64,000 bases of DNA from positions 1 to 64,000 of the forward strand of contig CAITIS010000088.1 of assembly GCA_903892515.1 (NCBI GenBank), in the 5' to 3' direction. The stretch is from an uncultured Planctomycetota bacterium. Its GTDB lineage: Bacteria; Planctomycetota; Phycisphaerae; SM23-33. The notes beneath the pieces are model-generated. The model was not told where the DNA came from, did not search any database, and was given only the letters and a program-made list of their open reading frames with translations. Position 1 is the first letter of the stretch; each line of letters starts with the position of its first letter. The translations under genes and the position numbers were made by a program. Positions 49,956 through 59,372 of this stretch are shown piece after piece.

Positions 49956-50999
49956 CTAGAACGCCCGTGCCGCCTGTTTTTCGGTCTCATACGACAGGCC
50001 GATAGCCCGCCGCCACGCGTCCAGCATCTTCATGTTCCCCAGCGTGTCCTCCCACGTCATGGCCGGGCTGGGGGCCTGCCGCCGGTCGAGATTATCCGCT
50101 ACGGTATCGGCCTCGACGCCATACAGCCACTCGCTCGTCTCGATGACGATTTCTTCGGGCTTCTCCTGGCCATTGCGGTGAACCAGGATCACGCTTTGGC
50201 CGCCTTCCCGTGCGGGCGCCCACGGCACGGGCACGACAATGTGGCCTTCGCTGCCGAAGATCCGCAGCGTCTGGCCGACGTGCACGCTCACCGACGTGGT
50301 CAGTTCGGCCACGATATCGCCGGGGAACTTGGCCAGGGCCACAGTCCATTCGTCCACGCCGGTGGAGCCCAGGTGCCCAACGGCCTTGACTTCCAGCGGC
50401 TCGGCGAAATCCTTGCCCATGGCCACGCCCGCCACCAGCCGCGCTCCAGACGTGCAATAGCAGCCCACATCCAAAATGCCGCCGCCGCCCAGCGCGCTAG
50501 CGAAGAGCCGGCTCTCGGGAGAAAACCTAGCGTGGTATCCGAAGCTGGCCTGGATCAGTCGGACTTCGCCGATGGCCTTGCTCTTCAGCAACTCAACCAG
50601 CTTGTGCGTCTGGGCGCCGCAGCGATACATGAAGGCTTCCATGAGGAAGACGTCATGCTCCCGGGCCGCCTCGACGATGGCCATCGTGTGGGCCTGGTTG
50701 AGGGCAATGGGCTTTTCGCACAGGATGTGCTTGCCGGCCTGGGCGGCGCGGATGGCCCATTCAACGTGCTGCGGGTGGGGCGTGGCGATGTAAACGGCCT
50801 GCACGTCTTTGTCCGCCAGCAACTCCTGGTAGCTGCCATAACCGCGTGGAATGTTTAACTCGGCGGCGAATTGCCTGGCCTTGTCAATGTTCCGGCTGGC
50901 AACGGCCAAGACCGTCCCGGTCCGGCTGTGGGCCACGCCGGCGGTGAACGACCGGGCGATGTTCCCGGCGCCGATGATGCCCCAGTTCAAACGTGCCAT
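49956..50999 (-). CDS. Gfo/Idh/MocA family oxidoreductase
   Basis: A Rossmann fold (WGIIGAGNIARSF) and the CEKPIALN motif (Lys near 98) identify a sugar-type NAD(P) oxidoreductase. The AFMYRC segment and DVGCYCTSGARL in the second half are typical of the trans-1,2-dihydrobenzene-1,2-diol dehydrogenase-like subgroup. Length (347 aa) is normal. It is monocistronic and divergent from the RNase R gene. Confidence 0.91.
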   Translation of the reverse strand: MARLNWGIIGAGNIARSFTAGVAHSRTGTVLAVASRNIDKARQFAAELNIPRGYGSYQELLADKDVQAVYIATPHPQHVEWAIRAAQAGKHILCEKPIALNQAHTMAIVEAAREHDVFLMEAFMYRCGAQTHKLVELLKSKAIGEVRLIQASFGYHARFSPESRLFASALGGGGILDVGCYCTSGARLVAGVAMGKDFAEPLEVKAVGHLGSTGVDEWTVALAKFPGDIVAELTTSVSVHVGQTLRIFGSEGHIVVPVPWAPAREGGQSVILVHRNGQEKPEEIVIETSEWLYGVEADTVADNLDRRQAPSPAMTWEDTLGNMKMLDAWRRAIGLSYETEKQAARAF

Positions 51000-51104
51000 C
51001 GACAGACTCCTCTGGCGATTTCCATATCATTCCCATTTGCCCGACGATAATAATACAGGCCCACCGTGGGAACGATTCGTACGGAACTGCCAAGGAGCGG
51101 TATT

Positions 51105-53309
51105 ATGCCGCAACGCTATTCGGACGCCATTATTAAATACCTCTCCTCGCGCGACTACATGCCGCTCAAGCCGCGGCAATTGGCCCGGCAAATGGGCGTG
51201 GGGGACGAGGACTACAGTTCGTTCCGCCAGGCCATCAAGATGCTGCGTGACAGCGCGCGGATCGTGCTGGGGGCCAAGGACTCCCTCATGCTGCCGGAGA
51301 TATCCGACACGATGGTGGGAGTGTACCGGGCCAATCCGCGCGGCTTTGGGTTCATCCTGCCCGAGACGCCCAACGCCCACGGCGACCTGTACGTGCCCGA
51401 AGGCGAAACGGGCGGGGCCATGAGCGGAGACACCGTCCGGGCCAAGGTCTTTCGCCGCGGCGGCAAGGCCGGCGAGACCATCTTCCACGGGCGGATCATC
51501 GAGATCATTCGCCGCGGCTCCAACCGGATCGTCGGCACGCTGCAGCGCGCCGAAGGGAGCTGGTTCCTGCTGCCCGACGGCAAGTCCTTCAGTGCCCCGG
51601 TGCTCGTCCCGGACGTCGGGCCCGGCGCCCTGGTGGGCCAGAAGGTCGTGGTGGAACTGACGCAGTACCCCGAGCCGGGTCAACTGGCGCGCGGCGTTGT
51701 GGTCGAGAACCTGGGCGCTTCCGGCGCCATCGCAGCTGAGACCGAGTCGATCATCCGCGCCCAGGGGCTGCCCACGTCCTTCGACCCCGAGGTGCTCGAA
51801 GAGGCCCGGCTCGCCAACGCCGGCTTCAATCCGCAGCAGCTTACGCCGGGGCGCGAAGACCTGACCGGCAAGACGATCGTCACCATCGACCCGCCGGACG
51901 CGCGCGACTTCGACGACGCCATCAGCCTGGAGATGCAGGACGGCCAGTTCGTGCTGGGCATACACATCGCCGACGTGTCGCATTTCATCGCCGCCGGCGG
52001 GGCGCTGGATAACGAGGCCCGCCTGCGCGGCAACAGCGTGTACTTCCCGCGCCGCGTCATTCCCATGCTGCCGGAGGTGCTCTCCAACGGCGTCTGCTCG
52101 CTGCAGGAGAATCAGCGGCGGTTCTGCAAGAGTGCCTTCATTCGCTACGACTCCGACGGCAACGTGACCGGCACGCGATTGGCCGAAACGGTGATCTGCT
52201 CGGCCAAGCGGCTTACGTACATCGAGGCCCAGGGCATCATCGACGGTAAGGCCGGCGGATATGAGCGCGAGGTAGTCGAGCTGCTGCGGCGGATGAACGA
52301 CCTGGCCCAGCGCATCGAGCGGCGGCGGCGTTCGCAGGGTATGATCCACCTCGATCTGCCGGAAGTGAAGCCCGTCTTCAACGAGGAAGGCAAGGTCATC
52401 GACGCCGAGCCGGATGATGAGTCGTACACGCATACGATCATCGAGATGTTCATGGTCGAGGCCAACGAGGCCGTGGCGCGCACGCTGGATAAGCGGAATA
52501 TCGCGTTCCTGCGCCGCATCCATCCCGCCCCCGACCAGGCCGCCAGCGTGCAGCTCGCGTCCTTTATTAAAGTCTGCGGGCACAAGCTGCCCAAGAACTT
52601 CGAGCGCCGCGAGATTCAGCAGTTGCTCGAGTCCGTCAAAGGCCAGGCCGGCAGCCACGCGGTGAACCTGGCGGTGCTCAAGAGCTTCCGCACGGCTGAG
52701 TATTCGCCCATCCGCGTCGGCCACTTCGCCCTGGCCAGCGACCAGTACTGCCACTTCACCTCGCCCATCCGGCGCTACGCCGACCTGACGGTGCATCGGC
52801 TGGTGGAAGAAGTCGTGCGCGAGCTGCCGTCGGCCGGTGTGGACATGAGCGCGCTGGTCAAGCTGGGCGACAGCCTGTCGATGTCCGAGCGCCGGGCCGA
52901 GGCGGCCGAGCGGGAACTCATCACCGTGCTGGTGCTGCAATTGCTCGAAACCAAGGTGGGCGACGTGTTCGACGGCGTGGTCACCGGCGTGGCGAACTTC
53001 GGGCTCTTCGCCGAACTGCCGCGCTACGGCATCGAGGGCCTGGTCCGCATGGAGGACCTGGGCGATGACTGGTGGGAGGTCTTCCCCAAGAGCGGCGAGA
53101 TTCGCGGCGAGCGCTCCGGGCGGAAGTTCAGGATCGGCGACCCGCTGGCCGTGCAGGTGGCGTCGGTGAACGTGCCGGGCAGGCAACTCAATCTCGTGCT
53201 CACCGGGCAGCCCAGCCGCCGCAAGGCCGACAAGAAGGGCCAGAAGCAGAGCCAGGGCAAGGCTGGCAAGCCCAGCAGGGGCCCGCGCAGCCGGCGACGG
53301 GCGCGATAG
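51105..53309 (+). CDS. rnr: RNase R (RNase II family exoribonuclease)
   Basis: Cold-shock-like domains precede the RNB catalytic domain, whose acidic site is Asp262, Asp265, Asp268 and Asp270/271 in IDPPDARDFDD. Next come HIADVSHFI and HFTSPIRRYADL, and the protein ends in an S1 domain (DVFDGVVTGVANFGLF) with a Lys/Arg-rich tail, as in RNase R. It degrades structured RNA from the 3' end. The N-terminal winged helix is also present (about 1-60). AAGGAG seven bases before the ATG; upstream frame is non-coding. Confidence 0.96.
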   Translation: MPQRYSDAIIKYLSSRDYMPLKPRQLARQMGVGDEDYSSFRQAIKMLRDSARIVLGAKDSLMLPEISDTMVGVYRANPRGFGFILPETPNAHGDLYVPEGETGGAMSGDTVRAKVFRRGGKAGETIFHGRIIEIIRRGSNRIVGTLQRAEGSWFLLPDGKSFSAPVLVPDVGPGALVGQKVVVELTQYPEPGQLARGVVVENLGASGAIAAETESIIRAQGLPTSFDPEVLEEARLANAGFNPQQLTPGREDLTGKTIVTIDPPDARDFDDAISLEMQDGQFVLGIHIADVSHFIAAGGALDNEARLRGNSVYFPRRVIPMLPEVLSNGVCSLQENQRRFCKSAFIRYDSDGNVTGTRLAETVICSAKRLTYIEAQGIIDGKAGGYEREVVELLRRMNDLAQRIERRRRSQGMIHLDLPEVKPVFNEEGKVIDAEPDDESYTHTIIEMFMVEANEAVARTLDKRNIAFLRRIHPAPDQAASVQLASFIKVCGHKLPKNFERREIQQLLESVKGQAGSHAVNLAVLKSFRTAEYSPIRVGHFALASDQYCHFTSPIRRYADLTVHRLVEEVVRELPSAGVDMSALVKLGDSLSMSERRAEAAERELITVLVLQLLETKVGDVFDGVVTGVANFGLFAELPRYGIEGLVRMEDLGDDWWEVFPKSGEIRGERSGRKFRIGDPLAVQVASVNVPGRQLNLVLTGQPSRRKADKKGQKQSQGKAGKPSRGPRSRRRAR

Positions 53310-53448
53310 CCCCGCCGGTGCCAACGTGACGAATGCGACCGCCTGAATATGATGCCAGTGGGCGACGGAATCGTCCGCCCCGGCCATGTCTGTGACTAAG
53401 CTTTGGCATAGGGCCGCACTGCTGCGGGCCGGTTCCAAGGAGTTACAC

Positions 53449-54615
53449 ATGCACCGACCTCTCACCGTCATGTTGACGGTCGTGCTTATTGTTGCGGCCT
53501 CGACGTGGCGATCATCCACCGCCGGCACCGACGCCAGCGGCGCTGCCAGCAATCCCGCCTCCCGTGCAGCCAGTGCGCCATCAAGCGTGCTGGCCATGCT
53601 GGAGAAGGCCCGCACCATGCAGTTCATGCAGGAGGTGACGTTCAGCATGCAGGGCCAAAGCATCCACACACGCTCGAAGGTGATGATGAAATCCTCGGGC
53701 GCGACCGGCAAGCCCGGCAGCATGCACTCGGCAGGGAAGATCCGCGTAGAGACGTGGAAGATTACCCAGCCCGAGAAGAGCAGCGTCGAGGCCACAGCGG
53801 CCAGGCGGGCCGAGCCGGCTAAGTCGCCAGGTCTCGTGCCGGACTCCATCACCATCGTGGACATGCCCTCCGGCAAGGTGCTGATGCTCATGCCACTCAG
53901 CAAGCAGGCGTACGAGATCGCCATCGGCCAGACGGCCAAGCAGGAGTCGGCGCAGGAGACGCTAGGGCAGATCAAGGACGCACTGGCCGGTGAGACCACG
54001 GCTCTGGGCGAGAAGAACGTCCTGGGCCGTCGCCTTGAAGGCCTGCGGGCCGCGCACGGGGATGTGAGCGTGGAGGTCTGGTACGATCCGCACACCTTCG
54101 CCCCCGTCGAGATGGACCTGGCCGGTGCGTCGGGTTTGAAAACGCACATCACCGACATCCGGCTGAACCAGGACATCTCCGACCTGAACTTCCGCATGGT
54201 TGTGCCCAAGGACTTCCAACTCACCAAGCAGGAGATGGACGCGTCCAACCTCTCTGAGAAGGATTTGCAGCAGGGCATGAAAGCGGCGGCTGAGGTGAAC
54301 GGGGGAACCTTTCCAGCCGATGCCGGCGCGACGCCGGAGTTCGTGGACAAGCTGCTGGACAAGTCACTGTCGTCCGAGAACGGCGAGCAATTGACCAAGA
54401 CGCTGTTTCGCATGATCTCATTCCTGAACGCCTCCCAGGAGTACAAGTTCGTGGGCTCCGGCGTGAAGCTCGGCGAGGCCAGGAGCGAAGTCGTTCGCTG
54501 GCGCATGCCCAGTTCGAGCACGTGGCGCGTGATGTACGGCGACCTGAGCATCAAGGATGTGTCCGCTGAAAAGCAGCCGACGAGCCTCCGCTCGCCGGGG
54601 TTCGTGGCGCCGTAG
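53449..54615 (+). CDS. Secreted hypothetical protein, LolA-like fold possible
   Basis: A signal peptide (about residues 1-22) is followed by an Ala/Ser-rich linker and a large domain with repeated Met-rich strands (QFMQEVTFSMQGQ, SGKVLMLMPLSKQAYEI). VEVWYDPHTFAPVEMDL and IRLNQDISDLNFRMVVPKDFQL resemble the closing strands of LolA-type lipid-binding domains, here with about 100 extra C-terminal residues. AAGGAG lies six bases before the ATG. Function is unknown; it is one of two LolA-like proteins in the window. Confidence 0.6.
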   Translation: MHRPLTVMLTVVLIVAASTWRSSTAGTDASGAASNPASRAASAPSSVLAMLEKARTMQFMQEVTFSMQGQSIHTRSKVMMKSSGATGKPGSMHSAGKIRVETWKITQPEKSSVEATAARRAEPAKSPGLVPDSITIVDMPSGKVLMLMPLSKQAYEIAIGQTAKQESAQETLGQIKDALAGETTALGEKNVLGRRLEGLRAAHGDVSVEVWYDPHTFAPVEMDLAGASGLKTHITDIRLNQDISDLNFRMVVPKDFQLTKQEMDASNLSEKDLQQGMKAAAEVNGGTFPADAGATPEFVDKLLDKSLSSENGEQLTKTLFRMISFLNASQEYKFVGSGVKLGEARSEVVRWRMPSSSTWRVMYGDLSIKDVSAEKQPTSLRSPGFVAP

Positions 54616-54627
54616 CAGGCGGCGAAC

Positions 54628-55437
54628 TTACTGCGGGATGGCCGGCAGCCCCCAGGGACCGGCCAGCGGGGCATACGTTTCGCGCGGCAACTGCACGAGC
54701 AGGGGCTTGGCCTGCGGGTCCAGCCAGCCCAGCAGCGCGAGCATGTCATCGCGGCTCATGGCGGTGCAGCCGGCGGTGGGTTTGTCGGCCCCGCGCCAGA
54801 TGTGCAGGAAGATGCACGACCCCGCGCCGACGGCAACGGGCGAGGTATTGTGTCCAACCAGCACGCCCCATTCGTACAGGCCGTCGCTGCGGCGCATCGT
54901 CTCGGCGCTGTCCCAATCCTTGTCGTTCACTTGGCTAAGCTTGACGATCCGGTTGTAGTACCTCGACTTCACGTCATCGACGCCCACCACATCGTCCGTC
55001 AAGGCCAGGTAGGGCAGCTTGACTTGGCCGGCGTCTGGCCGCGCGGCGTAGCCAAAGGCCTGCGGCAGTTCAAATGCTCCCGCAGGGGCCTTGCCGTCGC
55101 CTTCACGCTTCACCGGCCCGGGCAGCGACGATTGGCCATGCAAGCCCCGGCCCCAGGCCAAGCCCGTCCGGCCAATGGTGACGGCCATCGCTCTGCCGAC
55201 GGGCGTCCAGTTTCGGTCCACGCCCGCGCGGGCAAACCGCTGCAGCCGGGCAGTGGTGGCGTCCCAGCCATCCGAGATCACGAGCACAAGCTGCGTCGAG
55301 TCGAGCAGCGGCGATGCGTTCCCAGCCGCCGGCGAAGAAGCAGGGAGCCGTTGCTCAGCGCAGCCAGTCACCACCGCCGCCAGCCACAGGCTCGCCAGTA
55401 GGAACATGCCGCTATTTCGCAAAAGCGTTTTCATCAT
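54628..55437 (-). CDS. L,D-transpeptidase (YkuD-fold) lipoprotein
   Basis: A lipoprotein signal peptide ends at Cys27 region (VTGCAEQ). The catalytic signature H-x-x-x-x-x-x-x-S/T-x-G-C is seen in FLHIWRGADKPTAGCTAMS, with GLYEWGVLVGHN before it. These enzymes make or change 3-3 peptidoglycan cross-links. The presence of this and diaminopimelate synthesis (lysA) supports a cell wall with meso-diaminopimelate. It converges with the LolA-like gene, 12 bases between them. Confidence 0.85.
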   Translation of the reverse strand: MMKTLLRNSGMFLLASLWLAAVVTGCAEQRLPASSPAAGNASPLLDSTQLVLVISDGWDATTARLQRFARAGVDRNWTPVGRAMAVTIGRTGLAWGRGLHGQSSLPGPVKREGDGKAPAGAFELPQAFGYAARPDAGQVKLPYLALTDDVVGVDDVKSRYYNRIVKLSQVNDKDWDSAETMRRSDGLYEWGVLVGHNTSPVAVGAGSCIFLHIWRGADKPTAGCTAMSRDDMLALLGWLDPQAKPLLVQLPRETYAPLAGPWGLPAIPQ

Positions 55438-55570
55438 CACACGTGCTTCCCAGCTTCAACCACCGAAGCAGATTAAGCGTGCCTGGCTACAGGTGGCACA
55501 GCCTTTCAGGCTGTGCTGCACCGGCTAGAAAGCCTGGGCCACCCGCAGCCGGGGCCGGTGAAACCCGCCG

Positions 55571-56932
55571 TCAGCCGAGATTCGCATCGGCGATCTTGCG
55601 GACTTCCTGGGCCATGGCCTGGGCTTCCTTGAGCGTCTTGGCCTCAGCCGAGATGCGCATGATCGGCTCGGTGTTGCTGGCCCGGATCTGCAGCCAGCCC
55701 TGGGGCAGGTCGATCCGCAGGCCGTCTCGATCGTCGAAGCTGGCGCCTGCCCGGCCCTTGTACGCCGCTGCCACGGCTGCGATTGCTCGCTGGGCCGCCC
55801 CCAGCGGGCAGGGGAACTTGTCCTTGAGCAACTCGTACCGCGGGATGCCCGCCACCAACTGGCTGACCGTCTTGCCGCTGCGGGCCAGGTGATTCAGCAG
55901 CAGCCCCATGCCCACGAAGCTGTCGCGGACAATGACCACGCGCGGGTCCATGGCGCCGCCGTTGCCCTCGCCGCCGAAGATGCACTTGTGCTCAACCATG
56001 GCTGAGGCGACGTTGGCCTCGCCGGTGGGCGACCGGAAAACCTTCACGCCCGCCTGCTCGGCCACATCGTCGATCATCCGGCTGGTGCACAGGTTCGTCG
56101 CCAGGTTGCCCCTGCGCTGGCCCAGGATGAATTGTGCAGTCAACGCCAGCGTGTACTCTTCGCCGATGAACGTACCGTTTTCATCGACCACCACCAGCCG
56201 GTCGGCGTCGGGGTCCTGGGCAAAGCCGATGTCGGCGCCGTGCTGTCTGACGGCATCGCACAGGCCGGTGAGGTTCTTGGCGATGGGCTCGGGCTCGTGC
56301 GTGAAATCGCCGTCGAGCTTGTTGTTGATGTGGACCAGTTCGCACCCCAGGCGGTCCAGGAGCATCTTGCCGGCCTCGACGCCGGCGCCATTGATGCTGT
56401 CCAGCACGACCTTGTAGTGCCGGGCCCGAATGGCCTCGACATCGAGGATGTCGCACACGGCCTGGATGTGGATGCGGTGCGTGTCATGGTTAATCGTCAC
56501 GTTGCCCTTGCGCGCGGCTGTGGAGAACTTCTTGTTTTCCCAGGCGCTGTTGAGTTGGGCGGCCTTGTCCTTGTCCACCGACAGGGCCAGGCCTTGTGGC
56601 GTGAGGAACTTGATGCCGTTATACGGCAGCGGATTGTGGCTGGCGGTGATGACGATGCCGCCATCGGCCTTGAGCCGCCCGACCATCAGCGCCACCCCGG
56701 GCGTCGAGACGATGCCCAGGTCCACGGCGTTGACGCCGCCGGCGTTCAGACCGGCCATGACCGCGTCGCGGATCATTTCGCCGCTGCTGCGGGTGTCCCG
56801 GCCAATGATCACCGTCTTGCCCTCGCCCAGCATGGTTGCAAACGCCCGGCCAAATTCACGCGCGACCTCGGACGTCAGCGTCTCCCCGACAATGCCACGA
56901 ACGCCGCTCACGCTCACGATCAATCTGCTCAT
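55571..56932 (-). CDS. Phosphoglucosamine/phosphomannomutase family enzyme
   Basis: The alpha-D-phosphohexomutase motifs are complete: SGVRGIVGETLT at the start, VITASHNPLPYNGIKF with the phosphoserine, the metal loop DPDADRLVV, GGEGNGG for sugar binding and RASNTEPIMRI for phosphate. GlmM (glucosamine-6-phosphate to 1-phosphate) is the most likely role, with phosphomannomutase a possibility. Length (453 aa) matches GlmM. A long repeat region lies upstream. Confidence 0.9.
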   Translation of the reverse strand: MSRLIVSVSGVRGIVGETLTSEVAREFGRAFATMLGEGKTVIIGRDTRSSGEMIRDAVMAGLNAGGVNAVDLGIVSTPGVALMVGRLKADGGIVITASHNPLPYNGIKFLTPQGLALSVDKDKAAQLNSAWENKKFSTAARKGNVTINHDTHRIHIQAVCDILDVEAIRARHYKVVLDSINGAGVEAGKMLLDRLGCELVHINNKLDGDFTHEPEPIAKNLTGLCDAVRQHGADIGFAQDPDADRLVVVDENGTFIGEEYTLALTAQFILGQRRGNLATNLCTSRMIDDVAEQAGVKVFRSPTGEANVASAMVEHKCIFGGEGNGGAMDPRVVIVRDSFVGMGLLLNHLARSGKTVSQLVAGIPRYELLKDKFPCPLGAAQRAIAAVAAAYKGRAGASFDDRDGLRIDLPQGWLQIRASNTEPIMRISAEAKTLKEAQAMAQEVRKIADANLG

Positions 56933-57130
56933 GGTCTATCCTTTTCCAAAGAAGGCACGAATGTAGCGAAAAGGCAGGGCGTAGGGAAGAGATCGTAGGT
57001 CATAGGGCGTGGGGCGTAGGGCATGGGGCCATACGGCGCGTAGCACAGCCGCCCTCGGCTGTGAGGCCGGCGGCGCGGTCTCGCTGGTGGGTCGCATGCT
57101 TTCACCGTTGTGGGACGCGGGCCGCCATGC

Positions 57131-57170
57131 TTCTGTACTCCTCTCCCTCTGGGAGAGGGTAGGGTGAGGG
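57131..57170. repeat. 40-bp direct repeat, copy 1
   Basis: TTCTGTAC, one variable base, then CCTCTCCCTCTGGGAGAGGG and TAGGGTGAGGG. The middle is an inverted repeat CTCTCCC/GGGAGAG. Identical to copy 2 except for one base. Confidence 0.85.
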
Positions 57171-57250
57171 TGTTTGGGCCCCGTGGCATGGTCAGCCCGC
57201 CGTTGGGCTGGCCATGGTGTCGGCCATGTCGTCGCGGGGCAAGGCGGCAC

Positions 57251-57360
57251 GAACCGGAACGATCCGGCACGACTGGGCATCAAGCGGAACCAAACGGAAC
57301 CAAACGGAACGAAACGGAACGAAACGGAACGATTTGGAACCATTGGGAACGATTTGGAAC
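57251..57360. repeat. Decamer tandem array
   Basis: Eleven 10-bp units in perfect register: GAACCGGAAC, GATCCGGCAC, GACTGGGCAT, CAAGCGGAAC, CAAACGGAAC (two), GAAACGGAAC (two), GATTTGGAAC, CATTGGGAAC, GATTTGGAAC. The last eight end in GGAAC. There is no open frame with a repeated peptide that has a ribosome site. Confidence 0.85.
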
Positions 57361-57741
57361 TGGAGTGAAGTGCGGCATCATGCTGTCCGCCACGCCCTTG
57401 TGGATTCCGCGATGCTCACTCGCCACCACGCCGCCCGCAAGCACACCCCATGCGCACAACCGCGCCGCTGCGGGTCTCGATCTTAATTTGTAAAGGCCGC
57501 TCTGGCTGCGCCCCGCGCGGTGGGGCTTTTCGCCGGCGCGCGGAGTCGGCCCAGGTGCTTCTCCATATATGGACGGATGCGCGGGGCTGGTGCGCACCGG
57601 GGCGCTCAGGCCTGCGTTAAATGCATAGCAGGCCAAGGCGCAACGGCGACGGTCCCCGCCACGCCGGTCGCGCGAGCTATTGCGCACAAGTCCGCCGGCA
57701 TCGTGGCCGCTGGACGCCGCGACCACGGCACCCGGCCGCGA

Positions 57742-57781
57742 TTCTGTACCCCTCTCCCTCTGGGAGAGGGTAGGGTGAGGG
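57742..57781. repeat. 40-bp direct repeat, copy 2
   Basis: Second copy of the TTCTGTAC...TAGGGTGAGGG element, 611 bases downstream of the first, with one base different. It lies 80 bases from the stop of the methylase gene. Confidence 0.85.
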
Positions 57782-57860
57782 CTGCTTAGCAAGTTGCATG
57801 AAGACGGTGGGACTCGCAACGTCGCTCGGCCCACCCTACGGAACTCGGCCCACCTGCGCC

Positions 57861-59372
57861 CTACGCCAGCTTGGCGGCGATGTTGTTATCCAGGATATCC
57901 TGCACCGTCAGCGGGATGATGATGCGTTTCTCGCGCCGGAAGAACCCGTCGATCTCGCGCAGGGCGTCCTGGCTGTACCCAAAGGCGATGAAGAAGCCCT
58001 TCTTCCGTTCGGCCCGCATCATGGCCGCCTCGAAGGCGTCGATCTCCGGCCGCCCGGCCTTGTCCTTCTGCTTGACCTGGATCGGATACCACTCGTCCAT
58101 GAAGCCCAGTTGCCCCTCCGCCCCCGTGGGCATGGCCGAGACCGGGTAAATCCGCCCGTCGATGCCCATGTCGCCTACCTGAGCCTTGTTCACCGTCCCG
58201 CCCAGGGCGATGACCGCCCAGTTCTCGAACTCAAAGGGCGGAATGGCCCGCAGCTTCTCCTCGCTCCAGGGCAGGTCGCGAATGACAAAGCCGCGCCCGA
58301 TCCGCCACAGTTCCTCGTTCTCCTTGACGTGGCAGACGTCGCGCAGCCGCTTGCCCATCACCCGACAGGCCGTCGGCGAAATGTCGATGCCGATCCATTG
58401 CCGGCCAAGATTCTCCGCCGCCACCAAGGCCGTGCCACACCCGCAAAACGCGTCCAGCACAATATCGTTGGGGTCGCTGCTGGCTTGGATAATGCGGTCG
58501 AGCAGCGCGAGCGGTTTTTGCGTTGGGTAACCAAGACGTTCTTGAGCCTGGGAATTCACGGGGGGAATGTCGTACCACATTGTTGAAACCGGCAAACCGG
58601 ACATCTCTTTCAGGTATCTCTTCAACCTCGGGCGTTTGCTGGTATCAGGGGTGCCGTCTTTGCGTGTTGGATAATAGATGCGCCCTTCGTCGTGGAGTTT
58701 CTGCATCGTCTCGCGCTGGTATCGCCAGCCCTTGTCGGGGCAGGGGAACCCCATCCACTCGTACATCATGTTTGGGCGTGGGTTTGGGCTTGTCATGTTG
58801 TCCAGCGTGTACGCACCGCGTCCGTCGCCGTCATCGTGTGTGTACTTGTCGGCCACATAGCCTTCCTCATGCTGCCAGTACTGCGGGTTCCAGGTGAACC
58901 CATCTCCGGCATAGAAGAAGATCGTATCGTGGACGTGCGACCACCTTTGGCTGTCGCCATGACTGGTAGTTCGTTTCCAGATGACTTCATTCTGAAACCG
59001 ATCCTCTCCGAATATCTGGTCGAGCATGACTTTGACGTAGTGTGAGGCGTGCCAATCGCAGTGGTAGTAGAAGGAGCCGGTTTTTTTGAGGATTCGGGCC
59101 ATTTCGACGCAGCGTGGGCGCATGAAGTCGATGTAGGCGGCGGTGGATTCGTGGCGGTCGACGAAGGCCCGCTTTTCCTGGGTTTCGCCCCAGAAGACCT
59201 CGTAGTTCCGGTTGGAGTTAAAGGGCGGGTCGATGTAGATCAGGTCCACGCAGGCATCGGGCAGCTTGCGCAGCTGGTCGAGGTTGTCGCCGCAGTAGAT
59301 GACGCGGGTATCGACGAGCTTGGACGGCTTGCCGGCGGCCACGCGGGCGGGCTTGTTAGCCTTGCTGGTCAT
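57861..59372 (-). CDS. DNA methyltransferase fused to a Mrr-like nuclease domain
   Basis: The methylase half has the DPPF catalytic motif (Asp48-Phe51) before the SAM motif DAFCGCGTAL (317-326), which is the beta-class order of adenine-N6/cytosine-N4 methylases such as type III Mod. Residues about 388-503 are a PD-(D/E)XK nuclease of Mrr type: FENWAV, GDMGIDGRIYP (Asp405) and WYPIQVKQK (Gln432, Lys434). The single protein could both protect and cut DNA at one site. No specificity subunit or separate restriction gene is near. AAAGGGG precedes the ATG. Confidence 0.85.
   Translation of the reverse strand: MTSKANKPARVAAGKPSKLVDTRVIYCGDNLDQLRKLPDACVDLIYIDPPFNSNRNYEVFWGETQEKRAFVDRHESTAAYIDFMRPRCVEMARILKKTGSFYYHCDWHASHYVKVMLDQIFGEDRFQNEVIWKRTTSHGDSQRWSHVHDTIFFYAGDGFTWNPQYWQHEEGYVADKYTHDDGDGRGAYTLDNMTSPNPRPNMMYEWMGFPCPDKGWRYQRETMQKLHDEGRIYYPTRKDGTPDTSKRPRLKRYLKEMSGLPVSTMWYDIPPVNSQAQERLGYPTQKPLALLDRIIQASSDPNDIVLDAFCGCGTALVAAENLGRQWIGIDISPTACRVMGKRLRDVCHVKENEELWRIGRGFVIRDLPWSEEKLRAIPPFEFENWAVIALGGTVNKAQVGDMGIDGRIYPVSAMPTGAEGQLGFMDEWYPIQVKQKDKAGRPEIDAFEAAMMRAERKKGFFIAFGYSQDALREIDGFFRREKRIIIPLTVQDILDNNIAAKLA

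Larger units (their letters stand above)
56933..57860. repeat. Repeat-rich intergenic region (930 bp)
   Basis: No gene is visible. In order it holds a heptamer string GCGTAGG-type (56979-57027), the dispersed palindrome (57039-57063), a 40-bp repeat at 57131-57170 that recurs at 57742-57781, a decamer array (57251-57360) and GC-rich sequence between. The repeat density is the highest in the window. Confidence 0.7.

Noticed and set aside
51027-54749. A 1240-codon open frame on the minus strand
   Set aside because: It lies opposite RNase R and the LolA-like gene, which have clear motifs and ribosome sites. Its residue composition (Arg, Ala, Gly, His, Asp) is what GC-rich antisense frames give, and it has no recognisable domain.
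57251-57360. CRISPR array
   Set aside because: The units are 10 bases long and directly tandem, with no spacers and no cas genes in the window.
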